A DNA stretch of 64,000 nucleotides, from NCBI RefSeq assembly GCF_000208745.1, contig NC_030858.1, forward strand, positions 33,063,963-33,127,962, given 5' to 3'. Positions 8,759 to 20,917 of this stretch are shown one piece after another. The position numbers and the translations under genes were made by a program. The notes beneath the pieces were generated by a model, which was not told where the DNA came from, ran no database searches, and saw nothing but the letters and a program-made list of their open reading frames with translations. Numbering within the stretch: the first letter of the stretch is position 1; each line of letters starts with the position of its first letter. The stretch comes from Theobroma cacao (lineage: Eukaryota; Streptophyta; Magnoliopsida; Malvales; Malvaceae).

Positions 8759-11700
8759 CCTTAAAGCTTACTTTCTGCAACAAGTAAATTATAAGAAATT
8801 TGAATTCCTTTAATAGATAATGGAAACTCAAGTGTTTATATTTATTTTCAGAACACAACAATTCTATTGATCTTGATTTTTCTACTCATGGCTTATTTGT
8901 TTTTGGTGTTTCAAAATAGTTAGTAGCAAGTCTTTTATATAGGCTTACAATGTCTCTTCTCATGGACACAACCTTTTCATGAAAGCACTTTGTTGTCCTA
9001 AAGATACATTTGTATTTTTGCAAGACACAATTCTTAGATAAATGCATTGTTTCAATAACCACCTTATGAAAGGACAACCATTCATTGTATAAGATATAAT
9101 TTTTAAGCTACAATACAAAAAATAACTTTTCATATCCAAACTTGTGAGTTGTGATGTTTTTTAAATTATCTCATAACTTTTGAATCTAGAGATATTTTTT
9201 TAACATGTCATTTTCTAAGAGATATAACTATTCATATAAAAAATCTACTTACAATCCAATAGGCATACTATGTAACATAACCTTTTATTTTAAAAATACA
9301 TCAATAACACTTAAATGAATTAATATCCAAAAATTGAATCTCCTCTTCTCTTTGACGTCTACAAATGTATCAAAAAGGAAAACTGAAAAAATTACATGTA
9401 AAATGTCCCTTGAATTTAATCATTATTCATTACCTTAAAGGTATTCTAAGAATAAATAGTTTTAATGTATTTTTACAATTAAATTCTCCAAAGACTCTAG
9501 TTAATTTTCAAAGCACGACTAAAATTACTGTGAAAATTAATTCAGTCCAAATATTAGAGTTAGGCATTAAATATATGTTTACTCATTTAAACATTAGATA
9601 CAAAAACATGCTAAAAATAAATAGTAAATAAGGTTGTTCCCGGCTACCGTTAAGATAGAAACAAGTACAGATAAATCTCTGTAATCTAGCAGGTTCAAGA
9701 ATGTCATTGAGATAATATAGGTTGATGGTAACCCTTTAGATTCGTTTCCATTTCCCTTTAACTTGCAGCCTATAACTTTCTTTTTAAGAAAAAATTGGTC
9801 AAGTAATGATTGACTCCAAAAAACAGGTGCATGAACCTTTAAATCTACCAAGGACAGAAATGATAGGAAACAGTGGACCACTTTTGTCTTGTCAATGAAA
9901 AGCCCAAGCAGCTTTATGAAGTTAACTCTCAACATGATAGATGGATAGCACTATTGAAAATCAGTACAACAATATTTTGTAGGAGCCTTCAATAGATATT
10001 TCATTAATTATGATCAATCAGGAAATTAATCACTAGCCTGCAGATTTAAGCAGAGAATCCAATCATCTATATGCCAGTACTTTTGTTTGACAAAAAAATT
10101 ATCACTTTTGGATAGCTATTGTCGTTAAATTTTGACCTATTAAAAGTTAATAATTTTAGATTATATAATAAGAGAGAATCCTTTCTTTTAGATTAAAATA
10201 TTAACTTCTAATTGACAACATCCCTTTCAAAACATTATTAATTTTTTTTTATTTATTAAATTTATGAAGTTCTGATCATATCACAATTATTGATCATGTA
10301 ACGTAGGATAACATAATGTTTAATCTGACACATCTTGTTTTGTTAAGTTAGAAAAGTCTTGAGAATTGGTTAAAAAAATGCGTGTTTTAGGTCGAGGACT
10401 TAAATTCCGAGTATCAAGTCCAAGATATGTTGCCATCCGCAGACTGAAGCGATGTTTCTTTCTCTTTGCCCACTTGCATCCCAGAAGTGGGCATGCCCCT
10501 TCCATCGGGCGATGCCATCATGTCAAACAAGTTTTAACCTTAAATTAATGCTGCACATAGAATTTGGTTAGGCATCTGACTAAGACATCAAATGCTTTTA
10601 TAGTGGTAGAAATACTTGAGATTTCTCCCACGCAGTCTAATCAGGAGAGTATATATCCATTGTAGTGGAGGGCACGACCTGGAAAAGCATATCATAATTT
10701 CTTCTTTGATTATGAATTAAACTAAGCAAGCAGGACACTTACACAAGATTTTTCTTAGCAAGTGCCCTATTTGGTGTATCCGATAATAAAAAGAAGATGA
10801 AATTTATTAATTAACAATCACCCTTAAGTCAAACAATTTGAACTGTTATAAATAATCTTAATTAATTTTTAAAAAATGAATATTTTATTTTATTTTTCCT
10901 TGTTGAAAAGAACATGAAAAAGGGTGATATTAGATAAAATCATTATCTTTGCCACCTATCATCCCATGCATACACGAGATCCACTAAGTGCATCCAACAG
11001 TGTGGGTGTTCTTTTACATTTAAACTATCATCATTATTTTTTTTATTTGATACCGACGTAATACATGTACCAATCACTATTTACAAATATTTATCTGGCT
11101 ACCACTATCTATCTGCGGAAAAAAAGAATTGGATGTGACCCTAGAGAATATCACGAACGTTCTGACACGATATAAACTAATCAAGCTGTGAAGGCCACTT
11201 GGCTGCCTCTCAAGCTCCCCTCCTCCTGCCTTTCCCCCAAAATAAAACAATATGTATATATAGTTTTATATTTGATGTACCATTACTCAACAAGCTCATT
11301 TAAATTAAACAAAAGAAAGTGTAGGAATCCTCACATTTGTACTTTTTACATGGGTTAGGAGGCTGGGTGGTGCTTCAGAAAGTATGGACAATATGTTGGA
11401 TACATACAACAAAAATATATGATCCTAAAGAGGATGAGTGTCTTTCTCTTTCAAGATCTTGTTCTCTCTTTTATTAATTCTACACAATTGATTGTGGTTC
11501 CTGAAACCTTGATAAGAATAATAATAACAAAATATATCAAAGTGTCATATCTCCCAAGAAGTTGTGATCAGTGGTGCAGACTGAGATACTACTCCACCAA
11601 ATAATGAAATTCTCTGGCCCAATTTATAAATGTGACACTTGTCAGTTGTCACCATATACGTCACTCTTGTACTAAAGGTAGTTGTTTATTAATTTCTCTT

Positions 11701-14262
11701 CATTAGGGTTCTTGAGGTGTCCATTTTCCTCCTCTTTTGTTGAGCTTTTATTATTATAACCTTTATGGTGAATATGAATCCTTCTAGAAACTTTAAAAGC
11801 CATAATTCTTACTTTGTTCTATAACTCATTTGTTTTATGTGAAGAAAGGTAACTTCTTGTTATTTTAGCAGAGAGGAAGAATATTACAACTCGAGTTAGA
11901 ATCCTTGTCTGAATTCACCTTATCCTTACCACTTAAGCTGGGTTCAAGTAAGTTTAAAATCAAATCTAGGCTTAATCTAGCTAGCACTTGATGTCTGCCA
12001 TTGTTCACCAAAAAGCCTTTCTCATCCAGAAGATGGGTGTTACCCATCCAAGCCCAAAATTAAGACCCATAAATTTGAGCTCAAGGAAATGAGGTTGCCT
12101 AGATTTTAATCTCTTTTGGAATGAGCCGAGCCCTAGGTCCACTTTGGAGCTGACATTCTCATTCCGCTGTTACTCAACAAGTGATCCCAATTGACTTTTT
12201 TCAAACATAGTTTTCCTTTAGGCCCAAATATTATTGTGCAAGAGTAGGCGAGCATCCGTTTCTCTGTCTTTGTTTTTGGTCCAAAATGAGAGTAACAATT
12301 TCAATTCACAGCTTCTACCCAAGCCTGCTCTCGGTTAGCCTTCTTTAACATAAGAAGGCCACGGTGTTCCTAACATGGCTTAAGCTAAGGTTCATGTTTG
12401 TGCTGGTTCTTGATGCAACAAAGTTCTTTTTCATTACCATTCGTTTTTCTGTTAAAAGAAAAATCAATTCATGTGTGGATATTTTGGACCATCAATTGCA
12501 GCCAGACATCCTCCTGCAGGACCCAAGAGCTAGTCCTTCAGCTTTGGGAAATGGGTTAAAAAAGGCATTTAACTTCTAACCTTCGAGGTTGGAAGTAGTA
12601 TCATGTAATCAGTTTTGTTTCAAACAAAGTGAGAGCTCTTGGGTTAGATTTAAATCCCCATCAAAACCTTCTTATCCTGAAAGGACTAATGTATATCCTT
12701 TCAAACCCAATTTTATTTTTAGAATGTCAATAATAACTAAGAAAATTTTGGTTTTGGAAAGTCTAATTCAAATGAGAATTCTTGGTTCTCATCAATCGAG
12801 ATATATATCCACTACCCAATTGAAATTGAATGCTGAGCTTGTCCATTATGGCATGAAACGTGTCATACACGTTTGTATTCATCATAGTGATGCTCCCCAT
12901 TAGCCCCATTTCATCTAAAGTCTATCTGTCACAGTAAAATTTTTCCTATTTTCTCTGAAAAACAATCCAATAATGAATCAGAACTATTTATGCAACTTTT
13001 GTGTGAGTGCTGGCTATGAAATATCTGCATATGATCAATACCATTCTTTTGAACCTTGCATGTCTGAGCCAGCTCAAAAAATAAATAAATGATGTTCTAT
13101 CATTGAATTTTGCAAAAAGATAATGGAATCATAGGTGCCAAAGTCAAGGGAGGCGAAAAGGTTGCATACTTCAAACTTTTCATTGGGTTTCTTTACTTTG
13201 GTAAGCACAATCATAGAGCATCGTGATGCTCTTTGTTACTATCATTTTGAATTTTTGAGAAAGGGGGTATATTACATTTTTCGAGGAAATCTTAATATAT
13301 GACTAAATTTATTTTTTGGAAGTAATTAATTCTTTTAAAAAAAATTATAACATTTATTAGACTCAATACCGTAATACTATTTCAAGTCTCTTATTTATAA
13401 TGCTAAAGACTCATGACATACTCCAACCCGTCTGGGCAAAGAGAAGCTGTACATTTGTCACATAATAGCCATTGGGTAGACAATGGCACTCACAGCAAAA
13501 AGTCCTAAAATTTCTCATGAAGAGCCAACATCCCGTAAACAAAAAGTGGACGGCTCAACAGCATCCAAGATAGGCTAACCTGATTACAGCTAATCCTGTT
13601 TCAAAAAGAAGTCAAATATTATCAGAACATCTCTAATAAATCTGAACAGAAAATTGGAAGTAACCAATTTAACAGAGCAATGTCTCCAACCAAGCAAATA
13701 TGACAAAATATCTAAAGCAAAAATTGGTAGACAATAAGACATTGCCTTTTGTAGACAGGAACAAAGCAGGGTTTGTGTAGCTTATGGTGGAGAATGGATA
13801 TGCATGGAACATTGCACCAATAACGCTCTTAATCAGGCTAAAATTTTTTGCCATATCTTGCAAGCAAAGACCTTTAAAAAGGATAATGCTAACCACAAGC
13901 TGAAAAACAAGTTGCTAGAATCATTTGTCTTGTCAGGAAAGCCATGACCCTATCTGATTCATTGATCTCCTGCTTTGCAGTACAAGCACCTTCTTAATTC
14001 TTATCCAATTCATAATGATCACTCAACTTTAGGTCTATTTCTTTGCTCACTACGTTCATGCTTTAAATAGCAAAAACATTAACTAAACAAAACTCTAATT
14101 ATGTTGAAATTACACATGCAGACACACCAATGTGATCCATGTCTAAGAAAAATCAATGAACCAGTTATGGAAAAGTGGAAGATGTAAGTCCATGGAAATA
14201 TGGGTGATAAAAATGATCATGTTTCATATATTTCTCTTTTTTTTATTGTCCACATAGATAGC
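8759..14262. other. Gene-free AT-rich stretch
   Basis: No protein family, RNA gene or complete element is recognised. Short reading frames on both strands (for example 9594-9935 minus, 12364-12903 plus, 13669-13896 minus) show no motifs and lack any sign of selection visible by eye. A perfect 8-bp stem hairpin (GCCCACTT / AAGTGGGC, 9-base loop) lies at 10468-10492. Confidence 0.5.
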
Positions 14263-14267
14263 GGAAC

Positions 14268-15137
14268 TGTAACGAACCATTTTAATGGATACCTCCTGTA
14301 GATACTAGATTTTGGTTAATACTTTTACTCTAAAGAATTACGTTACAATATAATGTTGTACAGAGAACAACCAGAACAAGTGAAGTGCTACTTCATGCAG
14401 AATAAGTAAAACAAGTGAAGTGCTACTTCACGTAGAATAAGTAGAACAAATGAAGCGCTACTTCACGCAGAACAACTAGAACAAGTGAAGTGCTACTTAA
14501 AGCAGAATAACTAGAATAAATAGAACACTACTACATATAGAACAATTAATGCAAGTAAAACAACTACTTCGAATAGAATAACCACTTAACTTGGATGACA
14601 GTGAAAGCAACTCGGAATAAGTGGCAGGGTTCATGAGTTACTTTCATTTTGGGATGTTCTAGAGAGTTTGGCTTGGTGGCTCAGATATGGAGGTAATTAA
14701 GAGGTCTTCCTCTTAACCCTTTCCTGAAGTACAAGTGTTTCACCCTCTTACCTTATTCTCGTATACTTATTCATGTACAGCTTATTCTCTTGTACTTATT
14801 CTCATACAGCTTCTTCTCTTGTACCTATTCTTGTACACCTCTTTTCTATTACCTTTACTTGATAACAAGTCTTACTATATCCAATTACAGTAACGGTTAC
14901 TTACATTAATATTCTTCATAATAATGTCATTCATTAGGCGCATTAAAGCCTATTTTTATGTAACCGTCACTTTTAGCACAATTCATTTGGAAGGACTCTT
15001 CTCTCCCCCTCCAAGCTAACACATTCTCAACTTGAGAGCTTCTCTCTCTAAATTCTCTCTCTAATTATCTTGTACTCTCTAAGTCTCTTTAAGTCTCTTC
15101 TTATTGTCTTCCACTTGCCACAGCACTTAGTACTTCA
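14268..15137. mobile_element. Solo LTR (870 bp) with perfect target duplication
   Basis: Begins TGTAACGAACC and ends TAGTACTTCA. It is bounded on both sides by GGAAC (14263-14267 and 15138-15142), an exact 5-bp target-site duplication. No internal coding region is present and no partner LTR is in the window. The 5' part contains a tandem repeat (see next entry), and the 3' half is pyrimidine-rich (many TCTCTCT and CTTGTAC words), as in a U3-R-U5 arrangement read on the plus strand. The superfamily is not determined; enhancer-like U3 repeats occur in several copia families of plants. Confidence 0.8.
14360..14560. repeat. U3 tandem repeat with near-palindromic core
   Basis: Four to five units of about 39-40 bp. 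Each carries AGAACAA or AGAATAA, then AAGTGAAGTGCTACTTCA. The core GTGAAGTGCTACTTCAC is an inverted repeat (7-bp arms, 3-bp loop). The last units are degenerate. Its position in the upstream part of an LTR suggests a regulatory (enhancer-like) array; that role is inferred. Confidence 0.8.
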
Positions 15138-15142
15138 GGAAC

Positions 15143-15590
15143 TGCTTCAATCTTCCTCTCTGCTGCCTCTGGCACATCCTTTTACTTGTTTGCAATGCTT
15201 CCTCTCCCTATCACAAGAACCCCCTTTACACCTCCCAATTACATCGTCTACTTGCCAATGTTACTATCAATGTATTTCTGTACCTAATGGCCGCTAAATA
15301 AAAACATACATGTGAACAATCATGCAATTAACTAATAATGAAGAAAATACTATATAATGTGCATTTAAACAACATTTTTCTACATCATATTAATTGTCAA
15401 TATGCCTAGTTGATGTTGAGATTTGAACTTTTGATGATCTTTCAAATCAAAATTTTAATAGAGTTCTTATCAACTGTATTGTTAAACTTAACTTGGGAGA
15501 TTGATATAACTTGACTGGTGACTAACTTATCATTATTAAGTGCTTCAATTAGTCATTACTAATTTATTATCTCATACAATCAAGAATAGT
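15143..15590. other. Spacer between solo LTR and copia element
   Basis: AT-rich; no gene, RNA or element end recognised apart from the flanking elements. Confidence 0.4.
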
Positions 15591-16205
15591 TATTGGAAAA
15601 ATAGTGATATTTCATATGGCTTCTATCCCACATTGTTTAAGTACAAAAGATGTCAGTGCTTTATATAAACAAACTTATTATAGGTTTGTTGTAAGCAAGC
15701 AATGAATGTGGACTCGTGCGAATGTGATAACAAGCCGAATTTTGCGAAAATGCAAATACCTTTCTTGCATGCGAGTATACATATGGACCAAGCTTAAGTG
15801 ATATTTTGTAACTTGGTGATTTATTTTTTACCTTATTTGAATTAGTCTTTTTTATCGTGGTAAAGAGTTAATCTTTGATTGAATCAATCTATCAAATTCA
15901 ATTTTTATAATGTTATAGAACGTTATAGACTCAGTCTTCCAAAACATTGTATAACGTTATAATTTTCTCTTAATTTTCTACGTATACACATGAACCAAGC
16001 CCAAGTGATATTTTGTAACTAGGTGATTTATTTTTTACCTTATTTGACTCAGTCTTTTTTATTGTGGTGAAGAGTTAATCTTTGATTGAATCAGTCTATC
16101 AAATTCAGTTTTTATAACGTTATAGACTCAGTCTTCCAAAACATTGTATAACGTTATAATTTTCTCTTAATTTTCTACAACGTTATTGATAATTCTCCTC
16201 TATCA
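15591..16205 (+). repeat. 5' LTR with internal 200-bp duplication
   Basis: Corresponds to the 3' LTR at 20184 but is longer because it holds two tandem copies of an approximately 200-bp block: 15775-15981 and 15982-16178. Each starts GTATACA and ends TTAATTTTCTAC. The first base pair of the LTR reads TA instead of TG. Confidence 0.8.
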
Positions 16206-16339
16206 TTCTTTTTGCACCAAGTTTCATACTCCGAAGGGACAAAAATTATTCTTAAGGATAGTGCATCACATCTCAGACTAGTTCTAATTATCATTTGTTT
16301 TGATTTTTTGCCAACTATCTTAAGGATAATGGATTTTCA

Positions 16340-16677
16340 TGCTGATAATGTTCTCATCGCTATTGTTGCTACCATTACCACTATCACTGTTATAAACACT
16401 ATCAATTCAATGCAAGACAGAATCCAACATCATCAACAAAAGAATGATAATAAAAAAACTTGATTATAAATCCAAAGCTACTCATCCCACCTTAAAAAAG
16501 AAGGGTACTTGTTTTGTTTGTAGAAAGTCAAGGCATCATACATCACAATGCATGAAAAAAGCAATGGAAAATGACATACTTGTTAATCTAAGAGTCAACT
16601 TAGTTAAAGTAGATGAATCCAATGACGTAATTTTTGCAGTCATTTCTCAAGCCAATATTGTGGCCAATGTGAAGGAA
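16340..16677 (+). pseudogene. copia gag relic, C-terminal zinc knuckle
   Basis: Reading 16444-16677 gives a lysine-rich linker, then KKGTCFVCRKSRHHTSQC, a CCHC zinc knuckle (Cys-X2-Cys-X4-His-X4-Cys) in which the usual glycine before the histidine is arginine. The preceding 100 bases give fragmentary His/Asn-rich sequence. The N-terminal capsid part of gag is absent, so gag has been lost by deletion between the 5' LTR and about 16340. It ends at a TAG (16678) where pol normally continues. Confidence 0.75.
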
Positions 16678-19618
16678 TAGGTAGTAGACTCAAGTACTAT
16701 CAGGCATATTTGTGCAACAAAAATACCTTTTGCCTTCTATAATCCAATAGGGGAAAGGGAAGAGATAATATATCTTGGTGATTCTCGAACTACTAAAGTT
16801 CTTGGTAAAGGAAAAGTCCTTCTCAAGCTCACATCTAACAAGACCCTAACTCTGTATGATGTTGTACATGTTCCTAATATAGAGGCAAACTTGATTCATG
16901 TAGCTCTATTGGGCAAAGTTGGAGTAAAAGTATCATTCAAATATGAGAATATCATAATGACAAAGAATAATGTGTTTTGGGTAAGGGATACTATAATCAG
17001 AGACTTTTTGTACTTAACATTACAAATGATATGAATGAAAATGCTAATTCTCTACTTACATGGTTGACTATTTAGTTATAGCATGGTAGATTAGGACATG
17101 TTAGCATTCTTTATATAAAGAAAATGTAATCACTAAGTTTAATTTCTAGTATTAAAAATTCATTCTTTAGTAAATGTGTAACATGTGCTAAAACAAAATT
17201 GACTAAGAAAACTTGTATTTTAGTAAATAAAGAATTTAAATTGTTAAGTATAATTCATACTAATTTAGGAGATTCGAAACAAACTATGACTAGATGTGGT
17301 AAACAATATTATATTACATTTATTGACGACTACTCTAGCTTTAGTAATGTTTATTTACTTAGGTATAAAGTTGAAACTTTTGACATGTTTCTTAAGTATA
17401 AAGTTGAAGTAGAAAATCAATTGAATAAAAAGATAAAAAGAATTAGATCAAATAGAGGAGGTGAATATATATATTGATTAATTATATTTATGAAAAAAAA
17501 ATTCATAAAATTACTCTTTCATATTCCCTTGAATCAAATGAAGTAGCTGAAAGAAAAAATTGAACATTAAAAGAAATGATGAATTCTATGCTTGTTAATT
17601 CTAATGCATATGAAAATTTGTGAGGTGAAGCTTTATTATCTTTAAATCATATTCAAAATAGAATTCTTTATAAGAAAACTGGTAAAACACCTTTTGAATT
17701 GTGAAAACACTATTTTTCTAACTTAAAATATTAAAAAGTGTGGGGGCGTCTTGCTAAGATTATGCTTCCTGATTTTAAGAAAACAAAAATTGGCTCTAAG
17801 ACATCTGATTACATGTTTATTGGTTATGTTGAACATAGTATTGTATATAGATTTCTTTTATTAAAAAGTGATATTCTTGATAATAAGACAATTATTGAAA
17901 TAAAAAATGCTGAATTTTTTTAGCATATTTTTCCATTGAAAATTGATACAATTTCTCATGCATCTTTTTTTAAAAATGATTTTGAAATACAAAATGATGA
18001 TTTGAGAAAGAATAAAAGACCAAGGAAAAAAATTTCTTTTGGTAATGATTTTTACACTTATCTTGTAGATAATAATCCTTTAACTTATATTGATGCAATT
18101 TCTTTTAAAGAAAATCCATTTTGAAAAGAAGCTATAAAAAATGAGATTGATTCTATTTTACAAAATCAAACCTAAAAATTAATTGATTTACCACTTGGAG
18201 CTAAACTAATTGGTTGTAAATGAATTTTTAGAAGAAAATTTAATCCTAATGGTTCTATTGATAAATACAAAGCTAGATTAGTTGTTAAGGGTTTTACTCA
18301 AAAACAAAATATTGACTATTTTGATACTTTTGCTCCATTAACAAGAATTTCATCTATTCGTGTTTTATTTGTCTTAACTTTAATTTACAAACTTGTTGTT
18401 AATCAAATGGATGTTAAAAAAGCTTGTATAAATAGTTATTTAAAAGAAAAAAATTATATGACAGAACCCAAGAGATGTGCTCTTCTTGGTCAAGAAAACA
18501 AAGTTTGTAAATTGATTAAATCTTTATATGGCTTAAAGCAAACACCAAAACAATGGCATAAGAAATTTGATCAAGTTCTTGTTAGTAATTCATTTTCTAT
18601 TGTTGGAGTTGATAAATGTGTGTACACAAAAACGATTCATAGTAAATGTGTGATTATTAGCTTATATGTTGATGATATGCTTATTTTTTGTGCATGCATT
18701 GATGTGGTAAATAAAACAAAATGTTTTTTATCTTCTAAATTTGATATGAAAGATTTAGGAAAAACCAATATTATTTTAGATGTTAAAATCATAAGATGTG
18801 ATAGTGGTCTAATGCTAACACAAAAGCATTATGTTAAGAGGTTACTTAAAAAGTTTGGACATTTTAATGTCACAACTATCAGTACTCCTTATAATGTTAA
18901 TAAACAATTAAAGAAAAATAAAAGGGATAGTGTGGTTCAATCTGAGTATACTTACATTATTAGGAGTCTAATGCATTTGATGAATTATACTCGACTTTGA
19001 TATAACTTATGTTGTATATAGACTAAGCAGATATACACAAAGTTGCAATTGAGATCATTGGACTCCCTTAAGCAGAGTAATGAAATATTTGAGAAGTACT
19101 ATAAACTATAATATTTTATACAATGGATTTTGCACTGTATTAGAAGGGTATAATGATGCTAACTAGATCTCAGATTTAGATGAGACAAAATCCACAAGTG
19201 GTTATGTATTTACCCTTGGTGGGGTGTTGTTACTTGAAAATCAACCAAACAAACAATAATTGCTAAATCTACAATGAAATCAGAATTTGTAGTTTTAGAG
19301 TTGGTTGGCAATGAGGTGGTTAAGAAAACTCTTAATAGATATTCCATTCAAAATGAAACCAATACCTTCTATGTCTATGCATTGTAATTTCCAAGCAGCA
19401 ATAGCCATTGTAAAAAATAAAACTTTCAATGGTAAGAATAGATACATTCGTTTGAGACATGATGTGGTAAAGTAGCTGCTTAGAGATGGAATGATGTCCA
19501 TTAATTATGTGAAGTCAGAGCTGAATTTGGCCAAACCTCTGACTAAACCCCTGGAAAGAAAATTAATTAATGATACATTGAGGGGAATAAGACTTAAACC
19601 AGTTAAGAAAAATCAATA
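16678..19618 (+). pseudogene. copia pol relic: protease, integrase, RT, RNase H
   Basis: Protease: VVDSS then RHICATKIPF, with the Asp-Ser-Gly triplet changed to Asp-Ser-Ser, just after a TAG at 16678. Pre-integrase: LWHGRLGHV-type block near 17080, with a stop. Integrase core (17199-17477): YYITFIDDYS keeps one acidic site, while RSNRGGEY has Asn where the family has Asp. From about 17540 to 18998 a single frame continues through eight nonsense codons (17561, 17621, 17702, 17732, 17921, 18122, 18173, 18221). Reverse transcriptase: KYKARLVVKGF, QMDVKKACIN, SLYGLKQTPKQW and the catalytic SLYVDDML at about 18660-18690. RNase H follows a frameshift at 18998: TSGYVF, IIAKSTMKSEF and LRDGMMSINYV; the reading ends near 19618. 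Confidence 0.9.
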
Positions 19619-20183
19619 ATAATGGATACCCAACCTATGTAAGTGGTGATCCTATAAATTAGGTTCATATGGGTTATAACAAGTTATTTGTTAATAAATT
19701 AATACACTATTAAAATTATTGTCCCTTCTATGGTGTGTGAATAGTGCAAGATTACAATGTAAAAGAGGTTAAGTTAAACTTTTAATGAATTTCATATTTC
19801 TTATGAATGGTGTATTAAATTGTGGTATACACTTGATGAAATCACCTATATAAGTGTGGAGTGAAACCACTCCTATGAGAATAGTGACAAATTCTCTAGA
19901 GCATTTATGAATAACCAGGCACACGCATGGCCTATTCCCGTAAAATTACGTTAAACAGTAGAAATTGTGAGGGAGTAATGTAATTAATGAAAATCATCTT
20001 TCACATAAAGAATATTTGGTTTATATAAGTTATAAACTTCACCAAAATTCTATGATTTATATTTCATTCTTTCTAGGCCTAATTCATAGCTCAAAAAGCA
20101 CCAGTCTCGATGTATTACACTCAAGTGAGATTAAACCTAGCAAAAACTTTTTATTATAAAACCTTATGAAATATGTGAGAGAT

Positions 20184-20632
20184 TGTTGGAAAAATAGTGA
20201 TATTTTATAAAGCTTTTATCCCACATTGCCTCGGTACAAAAGATGTTAGTGCCTTATATAAGTAAACTCATTATGGGCTTGTTGTAAGCAAAAAAAGAAA
20301 GTGGGCTCGCACGCACTTAAGATCGGGCCAAGCCTTGAGAAAATGCAGATTTCCTTCTTGCGTGCGAGTATACACGTGGGCTAATTCCAAGTGATATTTT
20401 GTACCTTGATTATTAGACTCACTCTAGAATATTATGATAAAGAGTTAGTCTTTGATTGAATCAGTCTATTAGACTCAGTCTATAATATCGTGGTAAAGAG
20501 TTAGTCTTTGATTGAATCAGTCTATCAAACTCAATGTTTATATTGTTAGAAAGTTATAGACTCAATCTTTTAGAACATTGTATAGTGTTATAATTTTCTA
20601 TTGATTTTCTGCAACATTGTTCTTAATTCTCC
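20184..20632 (+). repeat. 3' LTR of the 15.6-20.6 kb copia relic
   Basis: Starts TGTTGGAAAAATAGTGATA and shares with the 5' LTR the blocks ATCCCACATTG, GTACAAAAGATGT, GGCTTGTTGTAAGCA-type sequence and ATTCTCCT near the end. It lacks the 200-bp duplication but has its own approximately 60-bp one (GTGGTAAAGAGTTAGTCTTTG-type words occur twice near 20430-20530). The end is approximate. Confidence 0.85.
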
Positions 20633-20917
20633 TTTATCCTTAGCATATAAATATCAGCATCAACCTCAGTTCCCACCACACCTCAATTCACACATCTTCT
20701 CTTATTTGCTTTCTTGCCTTCCTCTACGTCCCTCACTTCTCTGTTTTGCTCGGTTCTTTCTTTCTAGTTTTTAAATTTTTTAGTGTTCTTGGTATCCATG
20801 ATAATTTGTACAAATTAATTAGAAATAGTCTATTGAATCCTGAGGATAATCGTTGTAAAGAGTTGTCCATTCTAAGAATACATTTCAACAATTAAGACTT
20901 TGAGATTCTTCAATAGT

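Larger units (their letters stand above)
15591..20632 (+). mobile_element. Ty1/copia retrotransposon relic, near full length
   Basis: Both LTRs are present (15591 to about 16205 and 20184 to about 20632), starting with TATTGGAAAAATAGTGATA and TGTTGGAAAAATAGTGATA. Between them are a shortened gag, then protease, integrase, reverse transcriptase and RNase H in copia order, all on the plus strand. A purine-rich tract (ATGTGAGAGAT) directly precedes the 3' LTR and serves as the polypurine tract. Most of gag is missing at the 5' end. Nonsense codons and frameshifts make it inactive. The 3' LTR edges are approximate and I could not identify a target duplication. Confidence 0.9.

Noticed and set aside
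9594..9935. 113-residue minus-strand ORF
   Set aside because: No recognisable motif, no start context or neighbouring exon signals, and it lies in AT-rich DNA.
10468..10492. Hairpin GCCCACTT/AAGTGGGC as a possible microRNA precursor
   Set aside because: The 8-bp stem is far too short for a plant microRNA precursor.
12364..12903. Two consecutive plus-strand ORFs (71 and 104 residues)
   Set aside because: Neither shows family motifs, and joining them by splicing gives nothing recognisable.
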